Below, one piece after another: positions 1 through 7,972 of a stretch of 64,000 nucleotides of DNA (position 1 is the stretch's first letter; each line of letters opens with the position of its first letter). Position numbers and translations under genes: made by a program. A model generated the notes under the pieces. The model searched no databases, was not told the origin of the DNA, and saw nothing but the letters and a program-made list of their open reading frames with translations. The stretch comes from Bacillus_BE sp042263505 (GTDB lineage Bacteria; Bacillota; Bacilli; Bacillales; Cytobacillaceae): contig NZ_JBHKFI010000014.1 of the NCBI RefSeq assembly GCF_042263505.1, positions 53,435 through 117,434 on the forward strand. Reading direction: 5' to 3'.

Positions 1-2
1 AA

Positions 3-1607
3 AGCAAGGATACTACCTATAAAACAGGAGTGGTCGATGATCCAAAATTAGTTGATCGCTTGCATGAAGCCAATGTCAAATTTACAAAGGTGATTCCAAA
101 GGAAAATTCGCCGATTATGAGCTTCATATTAACCTGGGTTGTTCCGATACTTCTATTTATTTGGATTGGAAGTTTTTTAACAAAGAGAATGACCAGAGGA
201 ATGGGAGGACCAGGCAACGCTCTTTCCTTTGGAAAAAGCAATGCGAAAATTTACGTTGAAGCAGTAACTGGAAAGTCATTCACTGATGTTGCCGGACAGG
301 AGGAAGCGAAGGAGGCTTTATTAGAAATAGTCGATTACCTTCATAACTCTGATAAATATAAGGCAGTAGGCGCGAAAATTCCAAAAGGGGTTCTGCTTGT
401 TGGACCTCCAGGAACAGGGAAGACCTTGCTAGCAAAAGCAGTAGCAGGGGAATCTAAGGTTCCATTCTTTTCAATCTCCGGTTCAGAGTTTGTTGAGATG
501 TTTGTCGGGATGGGGGCTGCTAGAGTAAGAGATTTATTTAAGCAAGCCCAGGAAAAAGCCCCGTGTATTGTCTTTATTGATGAAATTGATGCGATTGGAA
601 AAAGCAGAAATTCTGGCGTCATGGGTGGAAATGATGAAAGAGAGCAAACATTAAACCAGCTTCTTTCTGAAATGGATGGCTTTGATGCCGATAAAAGTGT
701 AGTGATTCTTGCTGCAACCAATAGGCCGGAAACACTGGATAAAGCTTTGTTGAGACCAGGAAGATTTGACCGCAGAATCCCAGTGGAGCTTCCTGATTTA
801 TTAGGACGGGAGGCAATTTTAGCAGTTCATGCTAAAAATGTAAAGCTTGGCGATGATGTTAATTTACATGCGATAGCCCAGACGACTCCTGGGGCAAGTG
901 GTGCCGATTTAGCCAATATTATCAATGAAGGGGCTCTTCGGGCAGTTAGACTTGGCCATCAACAGATTAGTCATAATGATATTGAGGAATCAGTAGAAGT
1001 GGTTATCGCAGGATATCAAAGAAAGAATGCAGTTATTCCAATGAAGGATAAGCTAAAAATTGCCTATCATGAAATTGGACATGCTTTAGTTGCGGCAAAG
1101 CAAAGTCATTCGGCTCCTGTGCATAAAATTACGATCATTCCAAGAACATCAGGATCTTTAGGATATACGATGCAGGTGGAGCAAGGCGAACAAGTACTGA
1201 TGACGAAGGAGCAGGCATTAGATAAAATCACAACATTTATGGGAGGACGCGCTGCTGAGGAAATCATTTTCCAATCCGTAACCTCAGGTGCGTCCAATGA
1301 TATTGAGCAAGCAACAAAGATTGCCCGAAGCATGGTGACCCGATTTGGTATGAGTCAGGAATTTGATATGATGGCACTTGAAACAGTAAATAATCCATAT
1401 TTAGGGGAGGATGCATCCCTTTTAGTTTCATCAGAAACGGCTGCTAAAATTGATACAGAAATTCTAACAATTATAAAAACATGCCATCAAAAGGCGATTC
1501 AAATTTTGGGGGAAAATAAAGATAAGCTCCATGAATTAGCAAAATATTTACTTGAGAAAGAGACTATTACCGGAGAAGAGTTTATGGCGATTTTAACAAA
1601 AGAATAA
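3..1607 (+). CDS. ftsH: FtsH-type ATP-dependent zinc metalloprotease, 5' end cut by window edge
   Basis: Membrane-anchored AAA+ protease that extracts and degrades membrane and cytosolic proteins. The frame is open from base 3, so the N terminus lies outside the window; a GTG at 30 is not the true start. Visible in order: end of the extracytoplasmic domain, one TM helix (about nt 115-180), Walker A GPPGTGKT (about nt 402-425), Walker B FIDEID, the second region of homology ending RPGRFDRRI, and the zinc site HEIGH at nt 1068-1082 with the distal Asp in SGASNDIEQ. The expected hprT/tilS neighbours of the housekeeping ftsH are absent on the visible side and cobT follows, so this may be a second paralogue; that part is inference. 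Confidence 0.93.
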   Translation, partial: SKDTTYKTGVVDDPKLVDRLHEANVKFTKVIPKENSPIMSFILTWVVPILLFIWIGSFLTKRMTRGMGGPGNALSFGKSNAKIYVEAVTGKSFTDVAGQEEAKEALLEIVDYLHNSDKYKAVGAKIPKGVLLVGPPGTGKTLLAKAVAGESKVPFFSISGSEFVEMFVGMGAARVRDLFKQAQEKAPCIVFIDEIDAIGKSRNSGVMGGNDEREQTLNQLLSEMDGFDADKSVVILAATNRPETLDKALLRPGRFDRRIPVELPDLLGREAILAVHAKNVKLGDDVNLHAIAQTTPGASGADLANIINEGALRAVRLGHQQISHNDIEESVEVVIAGYQRKNAVIPMKDKLKIAYHEIGHALVAAKQSHSAPVHKITIIPRTSGSLGYTMQVEQGEQVLMTKEQALDKITTFMGGRAAEEIIFQSVTSGASNDIEQATKIARSMVTRFGMSQEFDMMALETVNNPYLGEDASLLVSSETAAKIDTEILTIIKTCHQKAIQILGENKDKLHELAKYLLEKETITGEEFMAILTKE

Positions 1608-1620
1608 ATGGATAGGAAAA

Positions 1621-1662
1621 GGTCAGTCCCGTTTTGTGGCAGCGGGAACTGACCTTTTTTTT
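1621..1662 (+). terminator. Intrinsic terminator of the ftsH-like gene
   Basis: An 11-bp stem with one bulged base (GGTCAGTCCCG against CGGGAACTGACC) is followed by eight T residues, 14 nt after the stop codon. Confidence 0.9.
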
Positions 1663-2004
1663 ATGGAACTTTGTAGCCAAGGGAATCTTTAAGGCCTTAT
1701 TCTTTACTGCTTGCAGCTTCTATTTCATCGAGTGGGATCTTAAGGGCCCTTTGCTACTCCTTCACCGTGAGCAGGATCTGCTTTGTAGCAATCCCTCCTC
1801 CTTAGCACTTAATTTTTGAGCTTTCGATTGACTTTCAAGATGAATTGTTTTGAAAATAGGAATTTTTTGACATTTTAATAATCCGTGTTGCAGTCTGCAG
1901 TAGATTTCCTGCAATTTAGGATATTCTTCATTTGTAAATCTATTAGAAAAACCTCATTGCCTAAAAATTGTATTTGCTGTACGATAAAACTATTAAAATG
2001 TGAA
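1663..2004. other. Gene-poor stretch before the riboswitch
   Basis: No convincing gene is present. On the minus strand a purine-rich SD (AAGGAGG, near 1795-1801) precedes an open stretch at 1792-1697 that reads ATKQILLTVKE, then an in-frame TAG at 1756-1754, then QRALKIPLDEIEAASSKE and a TAA. It lacks a normal start codon and is interrupted, so it may be a relic. The promoter for the downstream riboswitch transcript should lie here but none is clear. Confidence 0.4.
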
Positions 2005-2165
2005 TAAAAGCAGTAGGTGCCCAATTTTTTTGGGAGAATAGGGAATGAAGTGAGAGTCTTCAGCGGTCCCGCCACTGTAATGGGGAGTTTCATTATAGAT
2101 GCCACTGGTGAAATCCGGGAAGGGATGATGGAACAATGAACCAGAGCCAGGAGACCTGCCTATTA
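2005..2165 (+). promoter_or_regulatory. Cobalamin (B12) riboswitch aptamer
   Basis: The conserved elements of the cobalamin aptamer occur in order: GGTGCCC, AGGGAATGAAGTGAGAG, GCGGTCCCGCCACTGT, GCCACTGG, CCGGGAAGG, and the closing B12 box GAGCCAGGAGACCTGCC at about 2145-2161. Position immediately upstream of a cobT gene and a terminator fits B12-dependent shut-off of cobalamin lower-ligand assembly. Confidence 0.95.
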
Positions 2166-2186
2166 GCTTTATTATTGTAGATGATG

Positions 2187-2246
2187 GAAAAGTCTGCGGT
2201 TTATTTCATGTGCCTGTCTGAAATAAACTGTAGGCTTTTCTTTTTG
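2187..2246 (+). terminator. Riboswitch expression-platform terminator
   Basis: A roughly 21-bp hairpin starting GAAAAGTCTGCGG and ending TGTAGGCTTTTC, with three G-U pairs and a 12-nt loop, is followed by five T residues. It stands between the B12 aptamer and cobT, so ligand binding probably favours premature termination. Confidence 0.85.
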
Positions 2247-2268
2247 AATTTTAAAGGGAGTGGATCAA

Positions 2269-3318
2269 ATGGAATTATTGAAGGACACGATTCGTTGTAT
2301 TGAAGGGTTGAATGAGGAAATCATGACAGTGGCAAAGACGCGGGTGGATAGTCTGATTAAGCCGCCAAAAAGTTTGGGAAAATTAGAGGATATAGCCATT
2401 CAGTTAGCGGGTATTACGGGAAAACTATATCCGGTTATGGATAATAAAGTAGTGATCGTCATGGCTGGTGATCATGGTGTATATGAAGAAGGGGTGACGA
2501 GTAATCCTCAAGAGGTCACATTTGCACAGACTCTTCTTTTTGCCAAGGGCCTAACTGGTGTATGCACGATTGGTCATGCCTTTGGTGCAAAAATTGTCCC
2601 AGTAGATATTGGCATTAAGGTGGATTTACCAAGTGATGCTGGTGTTCTGATTAAAAAAGTGAAATATGGGACAGACAATATGGCAAAAGGTCCTGCAATG
2701 AGTCGGGAAGAAGCCATTAAAGCAATTGAAATTGGTATTGAATTGGCGAATAGGGAAATTAATCAGGGAGCCCATATTTTAGCAACTGGAGAAATGGGGA
2801 TTGGCAATACAACACCAAGTACAGCTATTCTTTCGGTACTCGGAAATATTGATGCTTTGGAGGTAACAGGAAGGGGAGCCGGTCTTGGGACAGGTGGAAA
2901 AGAGCATAAAGCAAATGTCATTAAAAAGGCGATTAAAATAAACCAACCTAACGCAAAGGATGGAATTGATGTTTTAGCTAAAGTGGGAGGATTGGAAATT
3001 GGCGGAATGGCCGGCGTTATGCTTGGAGCTGCGGCAGCAAGAGTACCAGTCATTGTTGATGGGTATATATCAACAGTAGCGGCATTAATTGCTGTGACCA
3101 TTGAGCCAAAAGTGAAACATTATCTTATTTCCTCTCATGCCTCCGCGGAGCCAGGTGGGAAAAGAGCGAGTGAATTACTGGGAATTGAACCGATGCTCTA
3201 TATGAATATGTGCCTAGGGGAAGGATCAGGTGCAGCTCTAGCATTCCCAATCGTAGAGGCGGCATGCAGCATGATGAAAAACATGGCGACCTTTGCTGAC
3301 GTGGGGATGGAAATTTAG
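2269..3318 (+). CDS. cobT: Nicotinate-nucleotide--dimethylbenzimidazole phosphoribosyltransferase
   Basis: Transfers phosphoribose from nicotinate mononucleotide to 5,6-dimethylbenzimidazole to give alpha-ribazole phosphate, activating the lower ligand of cobalamin. The 349-residue protein shows the family features KPPKSLGKLEDIA near the N terminus, MAGDHGVYEEGV, GEMGIGNTTPS, and the C-terminal LGEGSGAA carrying the predicted catalytic Glu. The start at ATG 2269 is preferred over an in-frame GTG at 2260 because AAAGGGAG overlaps the GTG but stands 8 nt before the ATG. It is the only cobalamin gene in the window and is controlled by the riboswitch upstream, suggesting salvage. Confidence 0.95.
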   Translation: MELLKDTIRCIEGLNEEIMTVAKTRVDSLIKPPKSLGKLEDIAIQLAGITGKLYPVMDNKVVIVMAGDHGVYEEGVTSNPQEVTFAQTLLFAKGLTGVCTIGHAFGAKIVPVDIGIKVDLPSDAGVLIKKVKYGTDNMAKGPAMSREEAIKAIEIGIELANREINQGAHILATGEMGIGNTTPSTAILSVLGNIDALEVTGRGAGLGTGGKEHKANVIKKAIKINQPNAKDGIDVLAKVGGLEIGGMAGVMLGAAAARVPVIVDGYISTVAALIAVTIEPKVKHYLISSHASAEPGGKRASELLGIEPMLYMNMCLGEGSGAALAFPIVEAACSMMKNMATFADVGMEI

Positions 3319-3655
3319 CCAAGATACTGGGTAGTGATTTTTGAATGGTGTTAGTTGGTGGAGTTTTTTTTGAATAGTTTAGAAGATTTTTGGGATTTTA
3401 CATAGATTTTGAGAATACATGCAAAATATATCATGATCTAATGAAAGATATTGAAATCATTAAGAGAATAGCGGTTAAATCGCATTTGTTCGCGGATAAG
3501 GATAAAATAATGCGAACAACTGGAAAGGATTATGTACATTATTAAAGAATCGCCAGTGATTATCATTTTTCACGAATAAATGGTTTTTATCCGGATATTT
3601 TTAAATAGCACGAGTGGTTTTAAGTAAGGTCTCAGGTTTTTTAAACCTAATAGAT
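3319..3655. other. Non-coding stretch downstream of cobT
   Basis: AT-rich sequence with no ORF that has a ribosome binding site and recognisable protein. No clear terminator for cobT is visible; a T8 run at about 3363 lacks a strong stem. Confidence 0.5.
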
Positions 3656-3697
3656 GCAAAAAGAGACAGAAAATTATTCCCTGTCTCTTTTGCTTTA
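3656..3697 (-). terminator. Terminator of the OhrR-like gene
   Basis: The stem GCAAAAGAGACAG against its complement with a short loop ends in a T-rich tract when read on the minus strand, about 40 nt beyond the marR-type stop codon. Confidence 0.8.
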
Positions 3698-3737
3698 CTA
3701 AACCTTTTTAGGAATTTCAACATCATTTGTTTTCAAT

Positions 3738-4169
3738 TTATCGTTTCCTCAATTTTCCCCGCAAGCTTTTCAAATTTGCCATCAGGATTTGATATTCCTC
3801 CAGTTCGATTTGGCAGGATCTTATTTTTTCGCTAACCTTTTCTACGATGGCAGCTTTTTCATTCTCCGCCTTCTCTTGAAGAAAAATATATACCTTTCTT
3901 TCATCTTCTTTTGCTCGCATCTTTTGTAGCCATCCGTTTGCTTCCATTCTTGTTATCATTGGTGTTAATGTTCCAGTTCCGAGATTGACCTTCTCACCTA
4001 ATTCCTTTGAAGTGAGGCCATCCTGCTCCCAAAGAGCAAGAAGAACGAGGTATTGCGGATAGGTTAAACCGAATGGTTGAAGGACACTTGTATAAAGCTT
4101 ATTGAATTCGCTTGCTGTTTCATAGACTGCAAAGCATAGTTGTTTCTCTAATTGTAATGGTTCTTTCAC
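3738..4169 (-). CDS. MarR-family peroxide-sensing repressor, OhrR-like
   Basis: Winged-helix regulator of 143 residues. The N-terminal LEKQLCFAVYETASEF and LTYPQYLVLLALWE closely resemble B. subtilis OhrR, whose Cys15 is the organic-hydroperoxide sensor; Cys12 here occupies that place. The recognition region reads LGTGTLTPMITRMEANGWL. A second cysteine at 119 is absent from my recollection of the one-Cys B. subtilis protein and is spaced (107 residues) much like the two-Cys Xanthomonas type. It lies just downstream of a glutathione peroxidase gene, the likely target, reading the same way. The exact regulon is inference. Confidence 0.85.
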   Translation of the reverse strand: MKEPLQLEKQLCFAVYETASEFNKLYTSVLQPFGLTYPQYLVLLALWEQDGLTSKELGEKVNLGTGTLTPMITRMEANGWLQKMRAKEDERKVYIFLQEKAENEKAAIVEKVSEKIRSCQIELEEYQILMANLKSLRGKLRKR

Positions 4170-4211
4170 GACAACCTCCTGTGGAATGACATTGATAGCG
4201 TGTGGCCGTTT

Positions 4212-4691
4212 CTATGATAATAATTTCAAGAGATCTTCTTCTATTTTATTTGGTTCAGTGGTAGGGGCATAGCGTTCTACTACTGCTCCATTTCCGTTGA
4301 TAAGAAATTTAGTGAAATTCCATTTAATATTTTTAGAAAGTATTCCTTTCTTTTGCTCCTTTAAAAAAGTAAAAAGAGGATCTGCATTTTCTCCGTTGAC
4401 ATCGATTTTTGCAAAAATAGGAAAGGAAACACCGTAGTTCAGCTGGCAAAATTGTGTGGTTTCTTCTATGTCTGCAAATTCCTGATTATTAAATTGGCTG
4501 CAAGGAAAACCGAGGATTTCCAATCCGCGATCCTTGTACTTATCATATAATTCCTGAAGACCTTTGAATTGAGGGGTAAGACCACATTTGCTAGCCGTAT
4601 TGACAATGATGAGAGGCTTTCCTTTATATTCAGATAATGCTTTTTGCTCCCCATTTGTCATTTTTACGGTGAAATCATAAACGGTTGTCAT
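4212..4691 (-). CDS. Glutathione peroxidase family (thiol peroxidase), Cys type
   Basis: Reduces hydroperoxides; bacterial Cys members of this family usually take electrons from thioredoxin rather than glutathione. The 159-residue product has the peroxidatic cysteine in NTASKCGLTP (Cys36), GFPCSQFNNQE (Cys64, Gln70), a further Cys82 and the WNFTKF motif (Trp124, Asn125) completing the catalytic tetrad. The start at 4691 follows GGAGGAG by about 9 nt; a longer frame back to 4784 would run into the palindromic hairpin and is rejected. It is paired with the OhrR-like repressor gene downstream. Confidence 0.92.
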   Translation of the reverse strand: MTTVYDFTVKMTNGEQKALSEYKGKPLIIVNTASKCGLTPQFKGLQELYDKYKDRGLEILGFPCSQFNNQEFADIEETTQFCQLNYGVSFPIFAKIDVNGENADPLFTFLKEQKKGILSKNIKWNFTKFLINGNGAVVERYAPTTEPNKIEEDLLKLLS

Positions 4692-4742
4692 TCCTGTTTC
4701 TCCTCCTTGGATTCTGATTTTTTCCTGTAAGTTAAAATACAT

Positions 4743-4781
4743 AAAAATATCGTGTACGATTAAATCGTACACGATATTTTT
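4743..4781. terminator. Perfect 18-bp hairpin, probable terminator of the TetR gene
   Basis: AAAAATATCGTGTACGAT and its exact complement are separated by only TAA. Read on the minus strand it ends in a T-run and follows the tetR stop by about 22 nt, so it can terminate. Its symmetry also allows a protein-binding role upstream of the peroxidase gene. Confidence 0.75.
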
Positions 4782-4802
4782 CAAATAAGCAAATTTTAAT
4801 CC

Positions 4803-5699
4803 CTATTCATTAATTTGCACATAATATTCAGCAATTAGCTGTTCCAGTGATTTGAGCTCTTTATTCCAGCTTGGAGAAAAGATATTTGATCTTAAAGTTT
4901 CCAATGTACTTTCAATCAAAAATCTACGGGGAATTTTTGAATTAACAAGTTCGTACTCAAGAAAATCCAACAGCTCAAAAAACTTAAATTGGTCATCCTT
5001 TTCTTTAATCGTTCTTTTAAGAATAATGACGGATTGAGAAATGCTTTCTTTAAGTGAATCTGTCTTTCTCTTACAACCTGGCAACCAATCAGCTAAAAAC
5101 TCCGGTTGGATTAATTGAACTTTTTCTTCCGATACTTCCTTAACTATTTTTTTAATTCGATTTACACAATAGCGAATGACAGGTTTAATATTTGAATTTG
5201 ATGGATGTGCCATTGCATAAAATTTAAGATTATGTTGGAGGGTAGCCATAAACATGATGGCCATGTCAAATAAATAAGGTTCATATTCTTCACCATAAAT
5301 ATCAATAAAGCGATTATAAACCCAACGTAACATTTTCAACTGTCCCTGTTTCATAAATCCCTTTAAATCCTCATCGTTTGAAACGATGAGTTCCTCAAAT
5401 AGAGGAATGAGCATTTTCTTATGATTCGTTTTCATTTGAAGCTCTACTTGGTTGATAAAAATCTCTATATCTGATGGATCCTGTCCGATTAATAATTGAT
5501 TTCTTTCCATTTCAAATTCTTCAAATATAGTTTTAAAAATTTCCTTCAACAATTCATTTTTTGACGGAAAGTAATTATAAAAGGTCCCTTTAGAGATTCC
5601 GCTATACTCTAAAATGTCTTGAATAGACGTGGATTGGAACCCTTTATTGATAAATAGCTGATGGGCTATATTAATGACATGCTGTTTTCTGTCGTTCAT
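4803..5699 (-). CDS. TetR/AcrR-family transcriptional repressor
   Basis: The first 50 residues form a TetR-type HTH (IAHQLFINKGFQSTSIQDILEYSGISKGTFYNYFPSKNEL, given here in outline). At 298 residues it is longer than the usual 190-220, with an extended C-terminal ligand/dimer domain, as in the B. subtilis YcnC type that sits beside a DHA2 pump. It is divergent from the efflux gene at 5886 across a 186-bp gap holding an inverted repeat over the promoter, so local repression of the pump is likely. Confidence 0.9.
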   Translation of the reverse strand: MNDRKQHVINIAHQLFINKGFQSTSIQDILEYSGISKGTFYNYFPSKNELLKEIFKTIFEEFEMERNQLLIGQDPSDIEIFINQVELQMKTNHKKMLIPLFEELIVSNDEDLKGFMKQGQLKMLRWVYNRFIDIYGEEYEPYLFDMAIMFMATLQHNLKFYAMAHPSNSNIKPVIRYCVNRIKKIVKEVSEEKVQLIQPEFLADWLPGCKRKTDSLKESISQSVIILKRTIKEKDDQFKFFELLDFLEYELVNSKIPRRFLIESTLETLRSNIFSPSWNKELKSLEQLIAEYYVQINE

Positions 5700-5799
5700 T
5701 TTATTTTCACCTTATAATTTTTATTGGACTTCCTGTCTAATATTATAGTACAAAATTTTTCTGCATTATTCAAGTTGGGTAAAATAAGGGATTTTTTAT

Positions 5800-5828
5800 T
5801 TGCAAAATTTGAACCATTGGTATATTAT
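5800..5828 (+). promoter_or_regulatory. Probable sigma-A promoter of the DHA2 efflux gene
   Basis: TTGCAA at 5800-5805 and TATTAT at 5823-5828 are separated by 17 bp, ending about 57 nt before the efflux start codon. Confidence 0.55.
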
Positions 5829-5853
5829 ACTGTCTATATGAAATAGCAGTATA
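5826..5853. promoter_or_regulatory. Inverted repeat, candidate TetR operator
   Basis: TATACTG (5826-5832) and CAGTATA (5847-5853) are perfect inverted arms; with one bulged T the dyad extends to TATACTG-CTAT / ATAG-CAGTATA. It overlaps the predicted -10 and transcription start between the tetR and efflux genes. Confidence 0.6.
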
Positions 5854-5885
5854 AAAAAATGGACTATAATTTTAGGAGGGGTAAA

Positions 5886-7418
5886 ATGGATAAGGCTGTG
5901 AATACAAATAAACGCCCACCGTATGGCATTATTGCTGTCTTAATGGTAGGGGCATTTATAGCAATGTTAAATAATACGTTACTTAATATTGCACTTCCGT
6001 CCATTATGAAGGATTTAGACGTTGGAGCTTCGACTGTTCAGTGGATGACCACGGGATATATGCTGGTCAATGGTATATTAGTGCCGGCTACAGCCTTTCT
6101 AATCCAAAAGTATTCTGTTCGACGCTTGTTTTTAACAGCGATGATTTTATTCACACTTGGGACTCTATTAGCAGGATTTGCTTATGTTTTCCCACTATTA
6201 TTAGCAGGCAGGATGATTCAGGCTTCTGGTTCTGCAATTTTAATGCCATTATTAATGAATGTGATGCTAACTAGCTTTCCAGTTGAAAAAAGGGGAACGG
6301 CAATGGGAGTTTTTGGTCTAGTATTGATGTTCGCTCCTGCGATCGGTCCAACTCTATCCGGTTGGTTAATTCAACATTATGATTGGAGAATGCTTTTCCA
6401 TTTTGTTTCACCGATTGCCATTCTTGTCGTATTAATTGGCTTCTTCCTCCTTAAAGATAAGAAGGATAAAGTAAAAATACGTCTTGACATATTATCTCTG
6501 ATACTATCAAGCATTGGCTTTGGCGGAATTTTATATGGCTTTAGCTCTGCTGGTGATAAAGGATGGGATAGCCCGGAGGTATATGGGAGTTTAGCTGTTG
6601 GGGTAATCTCTCTGATTTCTTTCATTTTCCGTCAGTTAAATCAGAATTCGCCAATGCTGAATTTCAGAATCTATAAATATCCAATGTTTGCCTTATCATC
6701 TGCAATTTCAATGATTGTCACGATGGCAATGTTCTCAGGTATGATCCTTACACCAATTTACGTTCAAACGATCAGAGGAATTTCGCCTTTAGATGCCGGT
6801 TTAATGATGCTCCCTGGTGCAATTGTTATGGCAATCATGATGCCGATAACAGGAAGGCTATTTGATAAATTTGGCGGAAGGGTGCTCGCGATTATTGGAT
6901 TAACGATTACAGCTGTTACGAGTTACTATTTCAGTAAATTATCACTTGATACCACCTATACTCAGTTAATTATTTTATATTCAGTACGGATGTTTGGTAT
7001 GTCCATGGTTAATATGCCAATTACAACAAATGGATTAAATCAACTACCTTCAAGATTTTATCCACATGGAACAGCGATGAATAATACGATGTCTCAAGTA
7101 TCTGGAGCCATCGGTACAGCTTTATTAGTGACAGTGATGACAAATCGTACGAAAACCCATGCAACAGAGCTTGCAGCGAGTGCAATGAAACATCTAACGG
7201 GTCAACCAACTGCGGCGGCATTAGCAGAAATGAAACAGCATATTGCCATGAAAGCAATGCTTGAAGGAATTAATGATGCTTTTCTTGTTACAGTAGGTAT
7301 TTCCATCGTGGCTCTAGTCTTATCCTTCTTCATTAAAAGAGCAAAGCAAGCAGAGGATCCTTCAGTGGGGAGTCGTTCTGAACAACACCAAGTAGTAAAT
7401 AAATTAGCGGAAAATTAA
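5886..7418 (+). CDS. DHA2-family (EmrB/QacA-type) multidrug MFS transporter
   Basis: Proton-coupled drug exporter of the inner membrane, 510 residues with about 14 predicted TM helices. Family hallmarks are LNNTLLNIALPSIMKDL in TM1, the motif around WMTTGYMLVNGILVP, GRMIQASGSAILMPL and GLVLMFAPAIGPTLSGWLI (motif C type). ATG 5886 is chosen because AGGAGGGG ends 4 nt upstream, while the upstream in-frame ATG at 5859 has no SD. Its divergent TetR neighbour suggests substrate induction. It is about the same type as the second pump at 45481. Confidence 0.92.
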   Translation: MDKAVNTNKRPPYGIIAVLMVGAFIAMLNNTLLNIALPSIMKDLDVGASTVQWMTTGYMLVNGILVPATAFLIQKYSVRRLFLTAMILFTLGTLLAGFAYVFPLLLAGRMIQASGSAILMPLLMNVMLTSFPVEKRGTAMGVFGLVLMFAPAIGPTLSGWLIQHYDWRMLFHFVSPIAILVVLIGFFLLKDKKDKVKIRLDILSLILSSIGFGGILYGFSSAGDKGWDSPEVYGSLAVGVISLISFIFRQLNQNSPMLNFRIYKYPMFALSSAISMIVTMAMFSGMILTPIYVQTIRGISPLDAGLMMLPGAIVMAIMMPITGRLFDKFGGRVLAIIGLTITAVTSYYFSKLSLDTTYTQLIILYSVRMFGMSMVNMPITTNGLNQLPSRFYPHGTAMNNTMSQVSGAIGTALLVTVMTNRTKTHATELAASAMKHLTGQPTAAALAEMKQHIAMKAMLEGINDAFLVTVGISIVALVLSFFIKRAKQAEDPSVGSRSEQHQVVNKLAEN

Positions 7419-7434
7419 TAAATCGTTCGATAAG

Positions 7435-7474
7435 AATAGGTATAGAATGGTTATTCATTCTATACCTATTTTTT
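7435..7474 (+). terminator. Terminator of the DHA2 efflux gene
   Basis: A perfect 15-bp stem, AATAGGTATAGAATG and its complement with a 6-nt loop, is followed by a T-tract 16 nt after the stop codon. Confidence 0.93.
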
Positions 7475-7515
7475 GATATTGATTTTATGATTATAGAGGA
7501 ATATCCTGCTTTTGC

Positions 7516-7843
7516 TTATCCCACTCTTAACGGACATTTTGACTCCCACTTCAAGATTCTGAGAATACGAAGAAGATAAGTGGGAGATCAACTGTCCGTA
7601 AAGGTCCGACGAGGGATTAAGGTCCTAGTCAGGCGAAGCCACAGGACGTGGCGTTATGAGCGTGATAAGTGAAATAAGATTTTTTCTTTGGGCTTCAGCC
7701 CTTAGAAAAATCAATCAGGCTCTGCGTGACTAACCATCAGTGGGGGATGAATGACAGACTAAAAGCTCGACGTCAATCACAACGTCTGCACTAGCACGTC
7801 CTGTGCGTCGAACCCCCCACTGATGGTTAGTTGAACTTTATAT
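7516..7843 (+). repeat. Structured intergenic repeat, copy 1 (candidate ncRNA)
   Basis: A 328-bp segment is repeated at 20016-20344, about 93% identical by eye, sharing edges TTATCCCACTCTTAACGG and ACTTTATAT. Predicted pairings in order: a long hairpin closed by ACGGACA/TGTCCGT with inner CTCCCACTT/AAGTGGGAG; hairpin GCCAC-AGGAC-GTGGC (7638-7652); hairpin GGGC-TTCA-GCCC extended by TTTTTCT/AGAAAAA; and an 18-bp stem ACTAACCATCAGTGGGGG enclosing a domain with hairpin GCAC-GTCCT-GTGC (7794-7806). The loops AGGAC and GTCCT are complementary. Differences between copies sit mostly in loops or keep pairing as wobbles. No protein is encoded and I do not recognise the family with certainty. Confidence 0.88.
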
Positions 7844-7972
7844 GGGTTATTTGCTGAATTTTCAAAATTTATGAAACACATATGATTTAAACCGATTTGA
7901 TAATTTGATAGAATGGATCTAATAGGAAAAAAAACTTGGGGAATTCATATTACAATTGAAGGGGTAATCTCA

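Noticed and set aside
1634..1819. Plus-strand ORF of 61 codons after ftsH
   Set aside because: It begins inside the ftsH terminator, has no SD and shows no protein-like pattern.
4583..4585. Selenocysteine version of glutathione peroxidase
   Set aside because: The peroxidatic position is a normal Cys codon and no in-frame TGA or SECIS-like structure is present.
4691..4784. N-terminal extension of the peroxidase
   Set aside because: The extra 31 codons read back into the 18-bp palindrome and the real start has a good GGAGGAG SD.
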